Part shown: piece by piece, positions 48,301 through 58,582 of the stretch | Numbering within the stretch: position 1 is the stretch's first letter | Layout: the number at the start of each line of letters is the position of its first letter | Origin: Ceratorhiza oryzae-sativae | Taxonomy: Eukaryota > Basidiomycota > Agaricomycetes > Cantharellales > Ceratobasidiaceae | Assembly (NCBI GenBank): GCA_030998015.1 | Contig: JARWMV010000012.1 | Span: forward strand, 248,001-312,000 | DNA: 64,000 bases | Reading direction: 5' to 3' | Notes under the pieces: generated by a model | Database searches by the model: none | What the model saw: only the letters and a program-made list of their open reading frames with translations | Told to the model about the DNA's origin: nothing | Made by a program: the position numbers and the translations under genes

Positions 48301-48447
48301 GGTCTGCATCCAATACGGATCGCTGGGAGCAGCGGTACCCAGACCAAGTGGGGCTGCACATGTGGATCCCAAAGATCGCACGGAGGTAACCAAGCAAGCC
48401 GTAGCAAACGCCGTCACACACGCGATGGTGTGGGCGAGTGAAACCAT
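45399..48447 (-). CDS. GH55 exo-beta-1,3-glucanase, secreted
   Basis: A minus-strand gene of several exons, starting at ATG 48447 and ending with TGA at 45399-45401. A signal peptide (hydrophobic to about residue 22, MVSLAHTIACVTAFATACL) is followed by two pectate-lyase-like beta-helix lobes. Each opens with the GH55 phrase: YGAKGDGVTDDTAAIN near the start and AEGAKGDGVTDDSAAIQAIF in the second lobe (near 46680). Further blocks include GIFMENGSGGFMSDLYFNG and NVWVWAADHDL. GH55 enzymes release glucose from beta-1,3-glucan ends, serving wall remodelling or attack on other fungi. The last exons (45399 to about 45900) carry QACLTSYTCQNS and a Ser/Thr-rich end. No break was seen. Confidence 0.88.
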
Positions 48448-49119
48448 ACGAGTAAACGTAAGTGAGATCTGGATTTAAGCTCTACCTGACGCGCTTTTAT
48501 AGTAGACGAGCGATAAAGAAGAGGCGGAAGACATTGATTCGCGATATAGCCAAGAAATTCAGTTGGAATCGTCAGACTTGGTCACAAAACAAGCGAGCCC
48601 GCTTTCAGGTAGCGAATACATTGTGCAACGCGGTCGAATGTCTGTGGCCCAGAAAGAAGGTGCTAAATTTCCAGCGGGAACAAGAAACACCGCGTGGGAC
48701 CTGCCCGACCAGACCGTCCGACCGTAAGCGACAATTAGCCCGAATCACGAGAACAACCCGGATTGATTAGAAGATATCCCACGTTGAGTATCTCTGCCAG
48801 CGGATTTATGGGCCATTGTGAACCGCTAGGTATCATCAAGGCCAGATATATGTGTCTAATAGTGAGAAATCGAAGATCAGTTGGAGTGGGAGACACACGA
48901 CGCTTAAGCGCCCTGAGTGGGGGATAAAATCAGAATCCCGTGACGCTCTCCATAACCCCTTACTCGTTGCCTCACGTTCCGCTTGTTGCCACCTGTACAT
49001 ATATTTTTCGTTCCAGGTGCTGCCTTTCTATAAGTGCTTTGAATTTGCTCATGTAACGTGTTTCTGTTTGTATACAATAGAACAGATGTAACCGAAAAAA
49101 AAAACCCCGAATCCCGTGA
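48448..49119. other. GH55 upstream region, nothing else supported
   Basis: A basic open stretch at 48462-48770 has no domain and overlaps the GH55 promoter, so it is not called. The sequence is the last CpG-normal DNA before the repeat block. Confidence 0.35.
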
Positions 49120-49286
49120 CGTTGGCCGAGAGGAAGGGCGCGAGGTTCAACCTCGCCTTGTCCAAGTTCTACTCGGCCACTGCTTCTCGGGCTCTTACAA
49201 CCTAAGCCACCACTCATACAATCTCGACGACTCTCCTGACCCCTTGTGTCCCTGTGACGACACCACCCTCCAGATGATCAGCTCAG
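49120..49286 (+). mobile_element. short LINE ORF2 3' fragment
   Basis: Encodes LLGHCFSGSYNLSHHSYNLDD followed by PLCPCDDTTLQM, closely like the minus-strand fragment at 43.04-43.2 kb. It breaks off abruptly at the start of the MITE-like sequence. Confidence 0.6.
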
Positions 49287-49342
49287 CAAAAACCCGTGGG
49301 GGTAGGGGGGCGTAATTAGGTGTAAAGAGGGGTAATGAAAAC

Positions 49343-49446
49343 GGGGGTGTAGTAATGACATCATTATGCCAAATTACAATGGTGTAATGGGATAACAACA
49401 GATAATTATGTGTCATTGCATGGAATTTAACCATTACTACACCCCC
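49343..49446. mobile_element. small MITE-like element with 15-bp inverted ends
   Basis: GGGGGTGTAGTAATG at 49343-49357 and its exact reverse complement at 49432-49446. Weaker similarity extends outwards (GTAATG motifs). It is non-coding. It sits exactly at the change from CpG-normal to CpG-poor DNA. Confidence 0.6.
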
Positions 49447-50919
49447 TTGTTGCATTACACCTTAAGTTTTTCTTGAGAGGCACATGCTCCAAGAGTGCCC
49501 CCTACACTCAGACTCACACTGGCTACTTTGTAAAGGCTCTCCCTCTATTGAAATGTCAAAATTATTTGGTACAATGCAGGGCCTTTGGGTCCTTGTCACT
49601 TCCTCAAAGATTCTGTCACTTTCCACTTCCCCTGTGATTGTTCTGTTACTGAGTTGTTGTTTGTCTCCCACTCTGTTTTTGCTTTCCTGTGTTGTATTTC
49701 ATCAGGGAAACCTCTGGTATAACTTAAGTGCCAGCTAACAAGGGAATTTCAATCAGACAAGGTCATGTCATGTGCATACAAACAGACACAGGGGAAAAGT
49801 TTTGTATCATGCAAATACCATTTTTGCACTCGATATATCAGTTTGTATACAACTAAAACAAAATAATTAAACTATAGCAAAAGATATTAAGCACTAATAC
49901 TTTCACAAAAACACCTAAGGGCATGAACTGAAGACTGGGCCTGTCATGTTCCAGCTTGGGGTGTGATTTCACCATTTACTCAACCATTTTGCAACCAATT
50001 TTGCCTCAACACACATCATCCAAAAGCTCTTGCTTGGGCACATCTTTTTTATTACACCAAATTGCAAAAGTACTCAGGGAAATCCATAGGTGCAATTGAT
50101 GTTCATCAGGTGCAATGATTCCAGGAGTTAGTTCATTCATTCATTGCATGTAATTTATGCAATGAACATGGGTTCATTTCCATCATGAACATCCATTGCA
50201 TGCCATGAACACATGAACTAACCCCTGGATTCATTGCACCCACAGATTTCCCAGAGTACTTGCCAAGCGCCAAGAAAAAACTTGTCAATTTGACCTGTCA
50301 CACAAAAAATTGCCTGGAAGATGCAAATCACCTCATAAAATTACATCAAAAGATGTTTTGACATTGCTTGTAGGCACAAAAAAATCTCATGTAAAAATAA
50401 TAGTCCTTAGAGTGAGCCCAGACAGGTCCAGGCTTCTTGGTGGCCCAGGCCAGCTCTGATGGATGGACACTGCTGGGCTCCACATAAATGGTGTATAACA
50501 AGTCTATAGGATATGATATTGACACTCTGGGCCTTTGGGGATATCAGGCACCTTTTACATGAAATCAACCAAGCTATATAATCAAAAATAGCCCCCAAAA
50601 TGGGTGAGGAGGGATATATAAACTAGGTGTAGGCCCACAGTAAATGGCATTTGAATACACCTCATTCCCAGGCATACTAGAGCTGTCTTGTTTTCTCTTT
50701 CCTCAATGCCTAAAAGTCACACTTGAAAGTGGAACAACTTGTCCACTCAGCAGAAGGCTTCACCAGCCAAGTGTAGGTGTGCTTCTAGCAACAAACTCAT
50801 TGATTCAGACCAGTTGGGGGCTCCTGAAATTGATTCTGGTATCAAGGTGGGAGATATCAAGGTTGATGAAGGTGAGTTTGACAATACTGTTTGAAGGAGC
50901 ACACAATCTGACTTACTGT
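49447..50919. other. CpG-poor repeat DNA, no gene fixed
   Basis: Repeated gaacatg/catgaac phrases occur at 50100-50220. The open stretch at 50644-50927 may be part of an exon interrupted by the hAT element, but no family is recognised. Confidence 0.35.
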
Positions 50920-50927
50920 GCAGACAG

Positions 50928-52395
50928 TAGAGATGTCAGGCAAGAAATTTGTTGGTTACCTGCACCTGCAGCCAGTAACTGGTGCCCTAAGACCCCTACC
51001 CACACCTGCACCTGCAACTGCAGCTGGTATGCTGGTATACCTGTGGTATCTGGCATTTTACCTGCATTCCTGCTATTGCAGGTATACCCATGGTTAAGTG
51101 TCACTGCAAGCTTACAATGTATATACCATAAAATAGGAAAAATTCATAGATTTCTAATGATATATAACACATCCTGTACAAAACATTCTAGCACCTGTTG
51201 CAGTCCAAACAGTGTGGAGGTGAATCCATTAAAAGGGGGACACTTTTGCAAAACTCATCACAACTGTTAGCCTATGTACTCATAAAGTGCGCAAAATTCA
51301 CAGTTTTTCAACCATATATGTATCACATGTGGGAAAAATCCCAGTCATGAGATTGCACAGCTTTTGTCCTGGAAAATCATCCCCAAATATGTGCAACCCT
51401 GATTTCAATGTCAAGGAGGCATTTCCAAGCAAATATAATGGTTCCAGTGGACTCAGAGTGTTAGAAAACCCCTATATTATATAGCATTGCACTCATAACT
51501 ATGTCCCATGTAGGTGAACTCACTCCCTCTCCCATGATTTCCAGCTGATGCCCAGTTCCCCTGGGTCAGGACAAGCAAACTCACCAAATGGACATGTAGG
51601 TGAGCATTACAGGTCACTCTACTACAGTAATAAGGTGCTCTGAGTCCACCTGGATCATCAGAAAACCTTCAAACTCCCTCAGACATGCTGGAGAGGGGAT
51701 TCAGGTGTAATTTCAGTACTAAGGGGTATGCTTCCTCTGTTTCACCCTCTAAATCTTGTCCAAATGAGCAGAAATTTTGTAGGTAGCATCTCTTATACCT
51801 ATCGCATCTATCTAGTACAAGGGAGCAGCATTTGCACAGCGGGATTCACTAGTAGATTTTGGACTGTTAGGGGTTTCCCCCCCTGTATTTCCCCTATAGC
51901 TTTTGCTACAGTAATGCTATGAAGCTGAAACAAGTATATTTGAGCTCTCCTAACTCATGCGTATCTAATGATATATATATGTTAAGTATTTGGTGAGTTT
52001 TGAAAGTGGCCACTAGTCTGCACTTTGGGGGGATTATTTTCTGAACATGTTTGCTTGCAATCCTCCCTTAGAAATTTTTTATCGCCTATGTTGTATATGC
52101 AGTTAGAAAGCTAGATTTTCACTATATTTTTTTAATGGTGCAATTTAAAAACAAGTGTGGCAACTTTTGTGTTACCTCATTCCACTCTTGCAGCCATTCT
52201 TGCTGCTCTCACTGCACAGGTATCTGTGGGTATGGAGGCACTTGTTTGCAGGTTACCACAGGTTACCTGCCTGGTTACCTGCAGGTTTGGGGCCATACCT
52301 GCACCCACACCTGCACCCTGCAGCAGGTATTTGCAGGTATTTTTACCTGCAGAACACTGGTATGCCAGCTGCATGTTTCTCAGGTGACATCTCTA
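50928..52395. mobile_element. non-autonomous hAT element with 8-bp target duplication
   Basis: TAGAGATGTCA at 50928-50938 and its exact reverse complement at 52385-52395 form the ends. They are flanked by identical GCAGACAG at 50920-50927 and 52396-52403. An 8-bp duplication and a TAGAG tip fit the hAT superfamily. Just inside both ends are many ACCTGCA/TGCAGGT motifs, in direct and inverted order (50955-51085 and 52240-52350). These resemble the subterminal repeats that hAT transposases bind. No transposase is encoded in its 1468 bp, so it would need an active relative elsewhere. Confidence 0.88.
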
Positions 52396-52504
52396 GCAGA
52401 CAGTTCATTCTTTTTTCCACCCCCACAACCTCTGACAGCAAACACAAACATATGTGCAACCTTTCTCATATTATCCCAATTGAAATCTAATACTTCAATT
52501 CACA

Positions 52505-54205
52505 GGAGAGCTGCATCAAGTTTGTTGACATTCTGCCAAGTGAACTGGAAGCAGAATCAATGACCAAGGAGAAAGGGGATGATGGGATTGAGAAAAGTAA
52601 GTAAATTAGAAAGGATAGACATGCAAATAACTGAACACACCTAAATTCCTGTAGCTTACAGCAACAGAAATTGACATATGACTTGGAGCTCTAGAAAGGT
52701 GTCCCAGGTTCCACCAACTGCTCAAGCCCCATCAAACACTCCCCCTGTCACAAAACCAAAGTGCAGACAGCCAAGGAAAATGGAAACCCCAAATCCTAAG
52801 ACTCAACCTCAGCCTAAGACTCAGCAACCTTCTAAGTCAAAGTTGTTGGGGCCTAAGTCTAAGAAAACAACTACACAAGACAAACCCCCAAAGCCACTCC
52901 TGAAGTTGACTCTGAAGTTATTGGGATTGCTATTCCCACCTAAAGCCCAGCCTGAAGTAGAGCATGGAGAAGACTCAAATGAAGATGAGTACAATGAGTA
53001 CCATGAGGAGGAACACAAAGTTGATGGTATGACCTTTTGACTCATATCACAATTGGCTGAGTTGATGAGTTGATGGACATTTTTGAACAGAGATGAAGGT
53101 TGAGATCACTCACTTGGCATTTGCTGTTGAGATTGACAGTGCTCACAAGACAATCAAAGTTGCTCACAACACTGAATACAATGCATTCCAGCTCAACATG
53201 GCCATACTTCTGGACAAATCAATCAGCAACATGAAGTGTGCCTACAGAATGCCAGGGGCAAAAAAGTCTGCATTTCCAAGTCATCTGAAAACAATTGCTC
53301 ACTATCAGGGGGTGGTGTCTCTAGCTCACAAAGGTGTTGATGCAACTGTTGCAAAGTTAGAGGCAGTGTGTGGGATGGGAGTGCAGGTGGTAGCTCAGCA
53401 TGACCAGCTGACTAACAAAATCAAAACTGATATGATCACAATTGTTGACCTTGCCAAGTCAAAATCTAATACCAAAGGCAAGCAGGGAGAAGGATCAAAG
53501 TCAAAGGTATTTTATTACTCATATTTTCCCTATGTTCTAGCTAGCTGACTTGAGACAGGCTAACAAGAAATAAAACACAAGTTTGCCACAGCAGCATGCC
53601 TATGAGTTCATCAAGTACCAATGCCCCAAGTGTAGGACCTGCCACAAGAATTGTGGAATTGTTCCACTTCCAGGAAGGGATCCTGTACATGTTCCACTCA
53701 CTGAGGAGTGTGTGGAGTTATGGGCTAGGCTCTTGGTAAGTCAACTTACAAGCTAGCTAATTGATGTTTATGCTCACTTGCTGGTGAAATAGGCTCTCAA
53801 GACTGGCTCCCATTACAGCCCAAATCCCCCTGATCAGGTTCTCTCAATGCTCAGAAACAACTTCCTTACTCACTCTTGGAGCAGCCCCAATGGTCCCTCA
53901 GACTTAGAAACCTCCAACAACAAACAGTTGGTTGTTGCTTCAAAGCACACTGTGCCTGAAACAAGCCTCCCTTTCTCAACTTCTGCTTCTCCTGCCCAAG
54001 CCAGCTCTGTATTGGCTCCCACAAACAGCTTGGCAGCAGCTTTGACTTCCATGTTGGTGCCAATTGGACTTGTCATGCCACAGATGGTCATGAAATTGTT
54101 GCATTTTTCTGGTGCAAATCAAGTTGGAGGTCTTGGTACTTCAATTTTGCCCTCTCTCCCTAACCAGATGTTGCAGTTTTCTCAGTTGCTGGTGGTTATG
54201 TACAA
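52505..54205 (+). CDS. unrecognised multi-exon gene or transposon ORF
   Basis: Likely exons: about 52505-52598 (ESCIKFVDILPSELEAES), then from 52678 a Pro/Lys/Gln-rich stretch to about 53022, 53093-53505 (LDKSISNMKCAYRMPG and a Gln/Lys-rich helix), 53583-53731 (with CPKCRTCHKNCGIVPLPG, three to four Cys that may bind zinc), and from 53793 to about 54205. Nothing outside the Cys cluster suggests a function. It lies in CpG-poor repeat DNA and ends against the LTR at 54207, so it may be cut short or belong to a mobile element. Confidence 0.4.
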
Positions 54206-54206
54206 C

Positions 54207-55011
54207 TGTTATGGGTCAGGGTACACTAGAATATCTAGAGCTTAAGCAAGTGTAGATATCTTAGTATACACTAATTGTACTCAATACTTCTTAGACTAGA
54301 GTAAGAAGGCCCAAAGTAGTTGCAATGCAATCAAGTAACACTCAAGGTAGTCTTAATTGTCAAGACCCCTCTGTCTCTTCTGTTGTCTTGTTGATCCCTT
54401 AAGTAGTGGCTATGTTCTTATGTGTTTTCCTATAGTATATATTGATGTATCTAGTGTTATGTACAAGTGGCCCCTGTGGTTGACAAGATAAAGCAAGCTG
54501 GGGCCATCAGCCTTGCTTTGGTTTTCTTATATATCCTTGTGTGAGGTGAATCAGACAGTTCCACAGTCAACAATGTTTACTGGTCATGTGATGTGAAGGG
54601 CAACTTGGTGATTGTTGATTGGGGGTCACATGATAGCATGAGGGGTTATGTAAGTCACTCTTAGGGTTGTTGCAGCTCCAAATCTTATAGAGCCATGCAG
54701 GGTCCATGGGTCATGTGGTTTAAGTGCCCAAGTCACATGATAACTTGCTCCTTGCTCCAGGTTACAATGGAGAGAATTGCAGGAGTGAGTTGGGTAACCA
54801 CAGTAAGCACCCATGTAAGTGCCAAAGTCATGTGACAACTTGCTCCTTGCTCCAAGTTACAAAGGAGAGAATTGCAGGAGTGAGTTGGGTAACCATGGTA
54901 AGCACCAGAGTCACATGACCTGTTTCTAGCTTGTTTTAACCATGGGGAAAATGCAATACACTACAGGCTAGACTCCTTGTTACGTTATGACTGTTAGTTT
55001 GGGTCATAACA
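54207..55011 (-). repeat. 3' LTR of minus-strand Gypsy element
   Basis: 805 bp with TGTTATG at one end and CATAACA at the other. On the minus strand it is preceded directly by a purine-rich tract, as expected of a 3' LTR. A 95-bp unit is repeated in tandem inside it (54721-54815 and 54816 to about 54905), probably in a promoter-like part. The mate LTR would be beyond 64 kb. Confidence 0.75.
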
Positions 55012-55031
55012 TTATCCCCCTCTTTCACTTG
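55012..55031 (-). other. polypurine tract of the Gypsy element
   Basis: On the minus strand the bases next to the LTR read AAGTGAAAGAGGGGGATAA, a polypurine primer site for plus-strand synthesis. This fixes the orientation of the element. Confidence 0.7.
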
Positions 55032-55135
55032 CATCTTGGAGGATTTCAAGATGTAACACTCATTGTTGTTCCCTGGCCTCATGCCCCCCCCCTCTTTTTG
55101 TTAGCCTTCTTTCCCATAAAAAAAAGGGGTAAATC

Positions 55136-55255
55136 TCATGCATTGAGGGGGTTAAGGGTGCTGAACTTGAACTCACAACCCTTGACCTGAAGTGGTTCAT
55201 TTGGATGAGGTAAGTCACATCAGGCCAGGTCCCTTAACCCTTACACTACATGAGG
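55136..55255 (-). other. tRNA-like (possible SINE head) sequence
   Basis: On the minus strand TGTAGTGTAAGG (55239-55250) resembles an RNA polymerase III A box. GAGTTCAAGTTC (55163-55174) resembles a B box about 65 bases on. The sequence between does not fold as a clear tRNA. It may be a tRNA-derived SINE piece inside the retrotransposon, or a chance match. Confidence 0.3.
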
Positions 55256-55359
55256 TTATTTATCCTCCCCTTGCTTGCCACCATGGTTTTGACATGCCTG
55301 GGCTTGTCTTATCTGGTTAGGCTTCTAATGCTGGCATGCAATACCCAATACATAGTATT

Positions 55360-56397
55360 TTATGGAAATACAAAGAACAGCAGGCTCCCTAAGTTTACCC
55401 ATTCCACATTCTTTGCCACCCATCTTTCTCCTTCCTCTCCTTCTATGTCAGACCAGCATTTGGTGATGGCTGTCTGGCTGTTGCCCAGTATGATGGTTGG
55501 CTGGACCTTCATAGTTTTCACATGGCTGTAGCACCCTGTGAAGTCTGCTTCATACTGGCTCAGAGCCTTGAGTGAGTATTTGCCATTAGTGGCCACCATA
55601 TCATCCAGGATCCAGATGTCAGCCTCTTCTGACAATGCACCCACATTCCATGTGTTGCACATTTGGCTGTGGGACCCCTTTGATTGCACATAGGCTGTCT
55701 TCCCTGTTCCTGTTTCTCCTTCAATTACTAGGATGCAGTGTTGCATTCCTGCCCTTCTTTCCTGCATTTCCTCCCCAAACCACTTGTCCACCTGGTCTAC
55801 ATGCCCCCTCTCCCCTGGTATCTCCAGTTCCACTGGAATCGCCTCAAGGAGTCCTGCATCCTTCTTGTATGTATAGTCTGCATATGCACATACAGAGTTC
55901 CATGCTGTTGTTAGTTGAAGGGGCTGGAGTCATTTGTATGTGTGGTAAAACTCCTCCTTGGTGGCAGCCACTACAATCTCCTCCCCATGCTCCAGGTCTG
56001 CTTGTTGCCTTGATTGCTTTCCTCCTTGTCCCTTTTGCAGAATCTCCTCCAATCCTTCAAGGGTCAGATCCCCTGCCATCAGATCTTCCACTTCCTCCCC
56101 ATTTTCCCCCACAGCCTTCCATAGGTAGTTGAAGGCATCCTGTGCTGGATTCCCCCCCAGTCCATCCTTTAGATCCTTTGGCAGGATGTTGGGGTGATTC
56201 CCCTCAAAGTCCCAGAATCTGGTGTTCTGGGTGTTCCATCCACCCTTGCGTTCTTGGCTGATTGTTAGGGTGTGGATGTGGAGGGGGTACTCAGGGTTGT
56301 AGTTTGGTTCCTCAGCATTGTGCTGTTCTACTACTGCCAATGTGGCCCAGTGGTTGGGCCAGCTCCAGCAGAAGGCCTTGTACCTATGTATATGCAT
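55360..56397 (-). pseudogene. endogenous CRESS-DNA-virus-type Rep (HUH endonuclease + SF3 helicase)
   Basis: One minus-strand frame is broken only by an in-frame TGA at 55930-55932, in the linker between two domains. The N-terminal part carries rolling-circle motifs: FCWSWPN (motif I-like), HIHTLTIS (HUH motif II), an HPN block, and YLWK (motif III with the nicking Tyr). The C-terminal part has GETGTGKT (Walker A), WILDD (Walker B) and IILGN (motif C) of superfamily 3. This is the layout of Rep of circular ssDNA viruses such as geminivirus-like agents, known as old insertions in fungal genomes. A GT-AG intron seems to lie just upstream (56398 to about 56450), with more coding sequence beyond. 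As it stands the gene is interrupted. Confidence 0.82.
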
Positions 56398-56725
56398 ATA
56401 TAAAAGGTTATTCTGCCAGGCTTCTTTTGTAGCAGGCTGCTTACCAAGCCACTAGCCCTGATGTTGGCTTGTCCCTCAACATACTCCATGTTAATAATGC
56501 TGCTTGAGATTGCACATAAAATTTCAGCATCTTGGTGCTGCTTTGCCCTTGCCACCTCTGCTCTTTGGGCTTGGGATCCATCAAGGTAGGCTGCAAAGAA
56601 CTTAGCTCAGGGGGTGGGCTTGCTTCCCAGGGCCCTGGCAACAGCAAGACTGACCTCTGTAGTTTGTCTTGCTCACTTAGCTCTGGTGTTCCCTTGCTTG
56701 GTCCATTATTGATAAAGTTCATCAT
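56331..56725 (-). CDS. possible upstream exons of the Rep gene
   Basis: Open minus-strand sequence leads to a donor-like GTAAGC near 56450. It would be joined through acceptor TAG at about 56383 to the Rep motif I region. It encodes a Gln/Ser-rich stretch with no domain. If joined, it shows that the Rep gene gained a host-type intron and an added N terminus. The exact path is not settled. Confidence 0.35.
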
Positions 56726-57607
56726 GGGACAGTTGAGTATTGGATGGCTGGGGAGTGGGCATATGGGTGTGACATATCACTCCAGTTGGCATTGCCCCTT
56801 TAATAACTCTGTTTTCATTGTTTACTGGTCACATGATTGTTTCAACACTGCCCCTCTGGTTGGTGATGACACATCTCTGAGGGGTGCCCTTCCTTTGCTC
56901 CTCACATTGGCCTTTTTCCTCACTGACGCTCAGGGCCTCTGCTTGTTGTCTCTGGTCGGTGCCCCCTCTCTGACCCCTCCAGTATAACAGGATAGTGTAT
57001 GGTCATGTGACTAGGCTGGGTCATGTGGCTCATTGTTTTGTTGTTTCGTGTTGTTGTCCAACTATGCAGGGCTTTTCTTTGCAACTCTGGCCCCCCCTTC
57101 CTTTTCATTCACTTCATCATGCACAGTATCACCCTTAACTATGATCCACTGGACTGCACTTGCTGGTCTCTTCTTTCTGAGATTTATTGTGCCTACTGTG
57201 CTGCCATTTGTAATGCCACCCTTGCCAACTTTGAAAGTGGTGTGGGTGACTGGCTTACAGTGGGCCTTCCCAGTATGTTCCTCTTTTTTTTTGTTTGGCA
57301 TGCAACCTGGTTAACATTTCCCTGTTAGGTGCTGAGGAAATGGCTGAACACCTGGCTGCCCTTGCTGAGTTCTTTGAGGAGGGCTGGGCTCCCACTCCAC
57401 ATCCCCCTGAACCTTCTGGGTCTGAGGGGTCTGGGCCTCTCACTAACTTCATGTGTGATTACCCAGGGGGGGAGGCACCATGGCTTACCCACTCCTCTGC
57501 TGGTTGGATCTGGTCCAGGGGTGATTCCTCTAAGGATCAGCCCACTGGACGTGTCCCTGTGAAAAAGAGCAAACAGAAGGCTGATAAGCCTTATTCACAG
57601 GCTTCCT
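56726..57607. other. no gene recognised inside the retrotransposon
   Basis: CpG-poor sequence between the Rep region and an unknown minus-strand reading frame. Repeated gtcatgtg/cacatgac phrases resemble ones in the LTR. No exon is supported. Confidence 0.3.
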
Positions 57608-58383
57608 CTAGTAGATGGAGGTGATATTGTGTATTACCAGAATATATTTTACTAGTTTTCTGAGATACTTGTGGAGAAAGTAAGGGTCTGGATCATTTAT
57701 GGTTTTCTTTGGTTTTGGGGGGCCCTGTGCAAGGAGTGGCTGCAGCTCCTCCTGTGATGCTTCCTCCAGGTCCCTTGTCATTTCTTTGTTCTCCCACCCC
57801 TGCCATTCTCCAGTTGTCATAAGTCTTGGTGCCACCTTTTCTGGTTCCCCATTGCCTTCCAGAAGCACTAGGGATTCATGCTATCCCCAAGCTTTTGTAG
57901 TTCTTCTTCCTCCTCCCTGGGGTGGACCTGTAGCCAGTCTTTGAAATCTTTGGGGGTGGCCTCCTTCCTGGCAATTAGGTTGTACATGTCTGCCCTTGTT
58001 GTTGCTTCGAGGAGTCCCCAGTATGGGGCAGGTGGTAGTTCATGCCATTCCCTCACTCATGTGTTCAGCCAATCCACCATATCCTTTGTTATCTCCCCTT
58101 CTTCCCTTGGCATGCTGATGGCTGGTTGCCCATTCCTTCCCTGCTGCTTGGCTGCTTTGGCCACTGCATCTACTGTGGAGCCAACCAGGTTATCTATTAC
58201 ATACATCTTGGTGCACATAATGGCTCTTTGTGTCTTTGGTGCCCCTGAGTGGCACCATGTGAGGGGGCCTCTATTTGGGTCCAGATATACATGTGTGTTG
58301 ATCCAGTTCTGCTCATCCCTTTCTTTCCAGGGAATATAGTCTAGATTAGCCCCAGGCAGGATCCTTTGTGCATACCTCTTCAC
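57608..58383 (-). pseudogene. unknown reading frame between pol and Rep
   Basis: A minus-strand frame from about 58383 to 57868 is broken by one in-frame stop at 58057. A further open piece in another frame ends at 57608. It contains YIPWKERDEQNWINTHVYL and TKDMVDWLN, with no recognised domain. Its place, upstream of Rep and downstream of pol in the same orientation, suggests it came with Rep. Whether it is a structural, accessory or host-derived protein cannot be told. Confidence 0.3.
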
Positions 58384-58582
58384 TTCTTCCAGTGAAGACC
58401 ATAGGTGGCATCCACCCAGGGCCCTCTGTTTTCAACTGATTTGAAAGGGTACTTCTTACCCCTCCAAATTGGGTCCTTTCAACTGAAGCTGCATATCCAT
58501 CAGATAGTGGGTGTAGTGGTTGTTCATGGTGAAGGTTGGGGGGGGGCTAGTGTTGGTAGGATGGTTATGGCAGGAGGGGTCA

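Noticed and set aside
54570..57060. Repeated gtcatgtg/cacatgac phrases as a CRISPR-like or satellite array
   Set aside because: Irregular spacing and poor conservation; no array structure.
55360..58383. Helitron as source of the Rep
   Set aside because: The helicase motifs are SF3-type and the endonuclease has the single-Tyr YxxK form; no Helitron-type helicase or CTRR end is seen.
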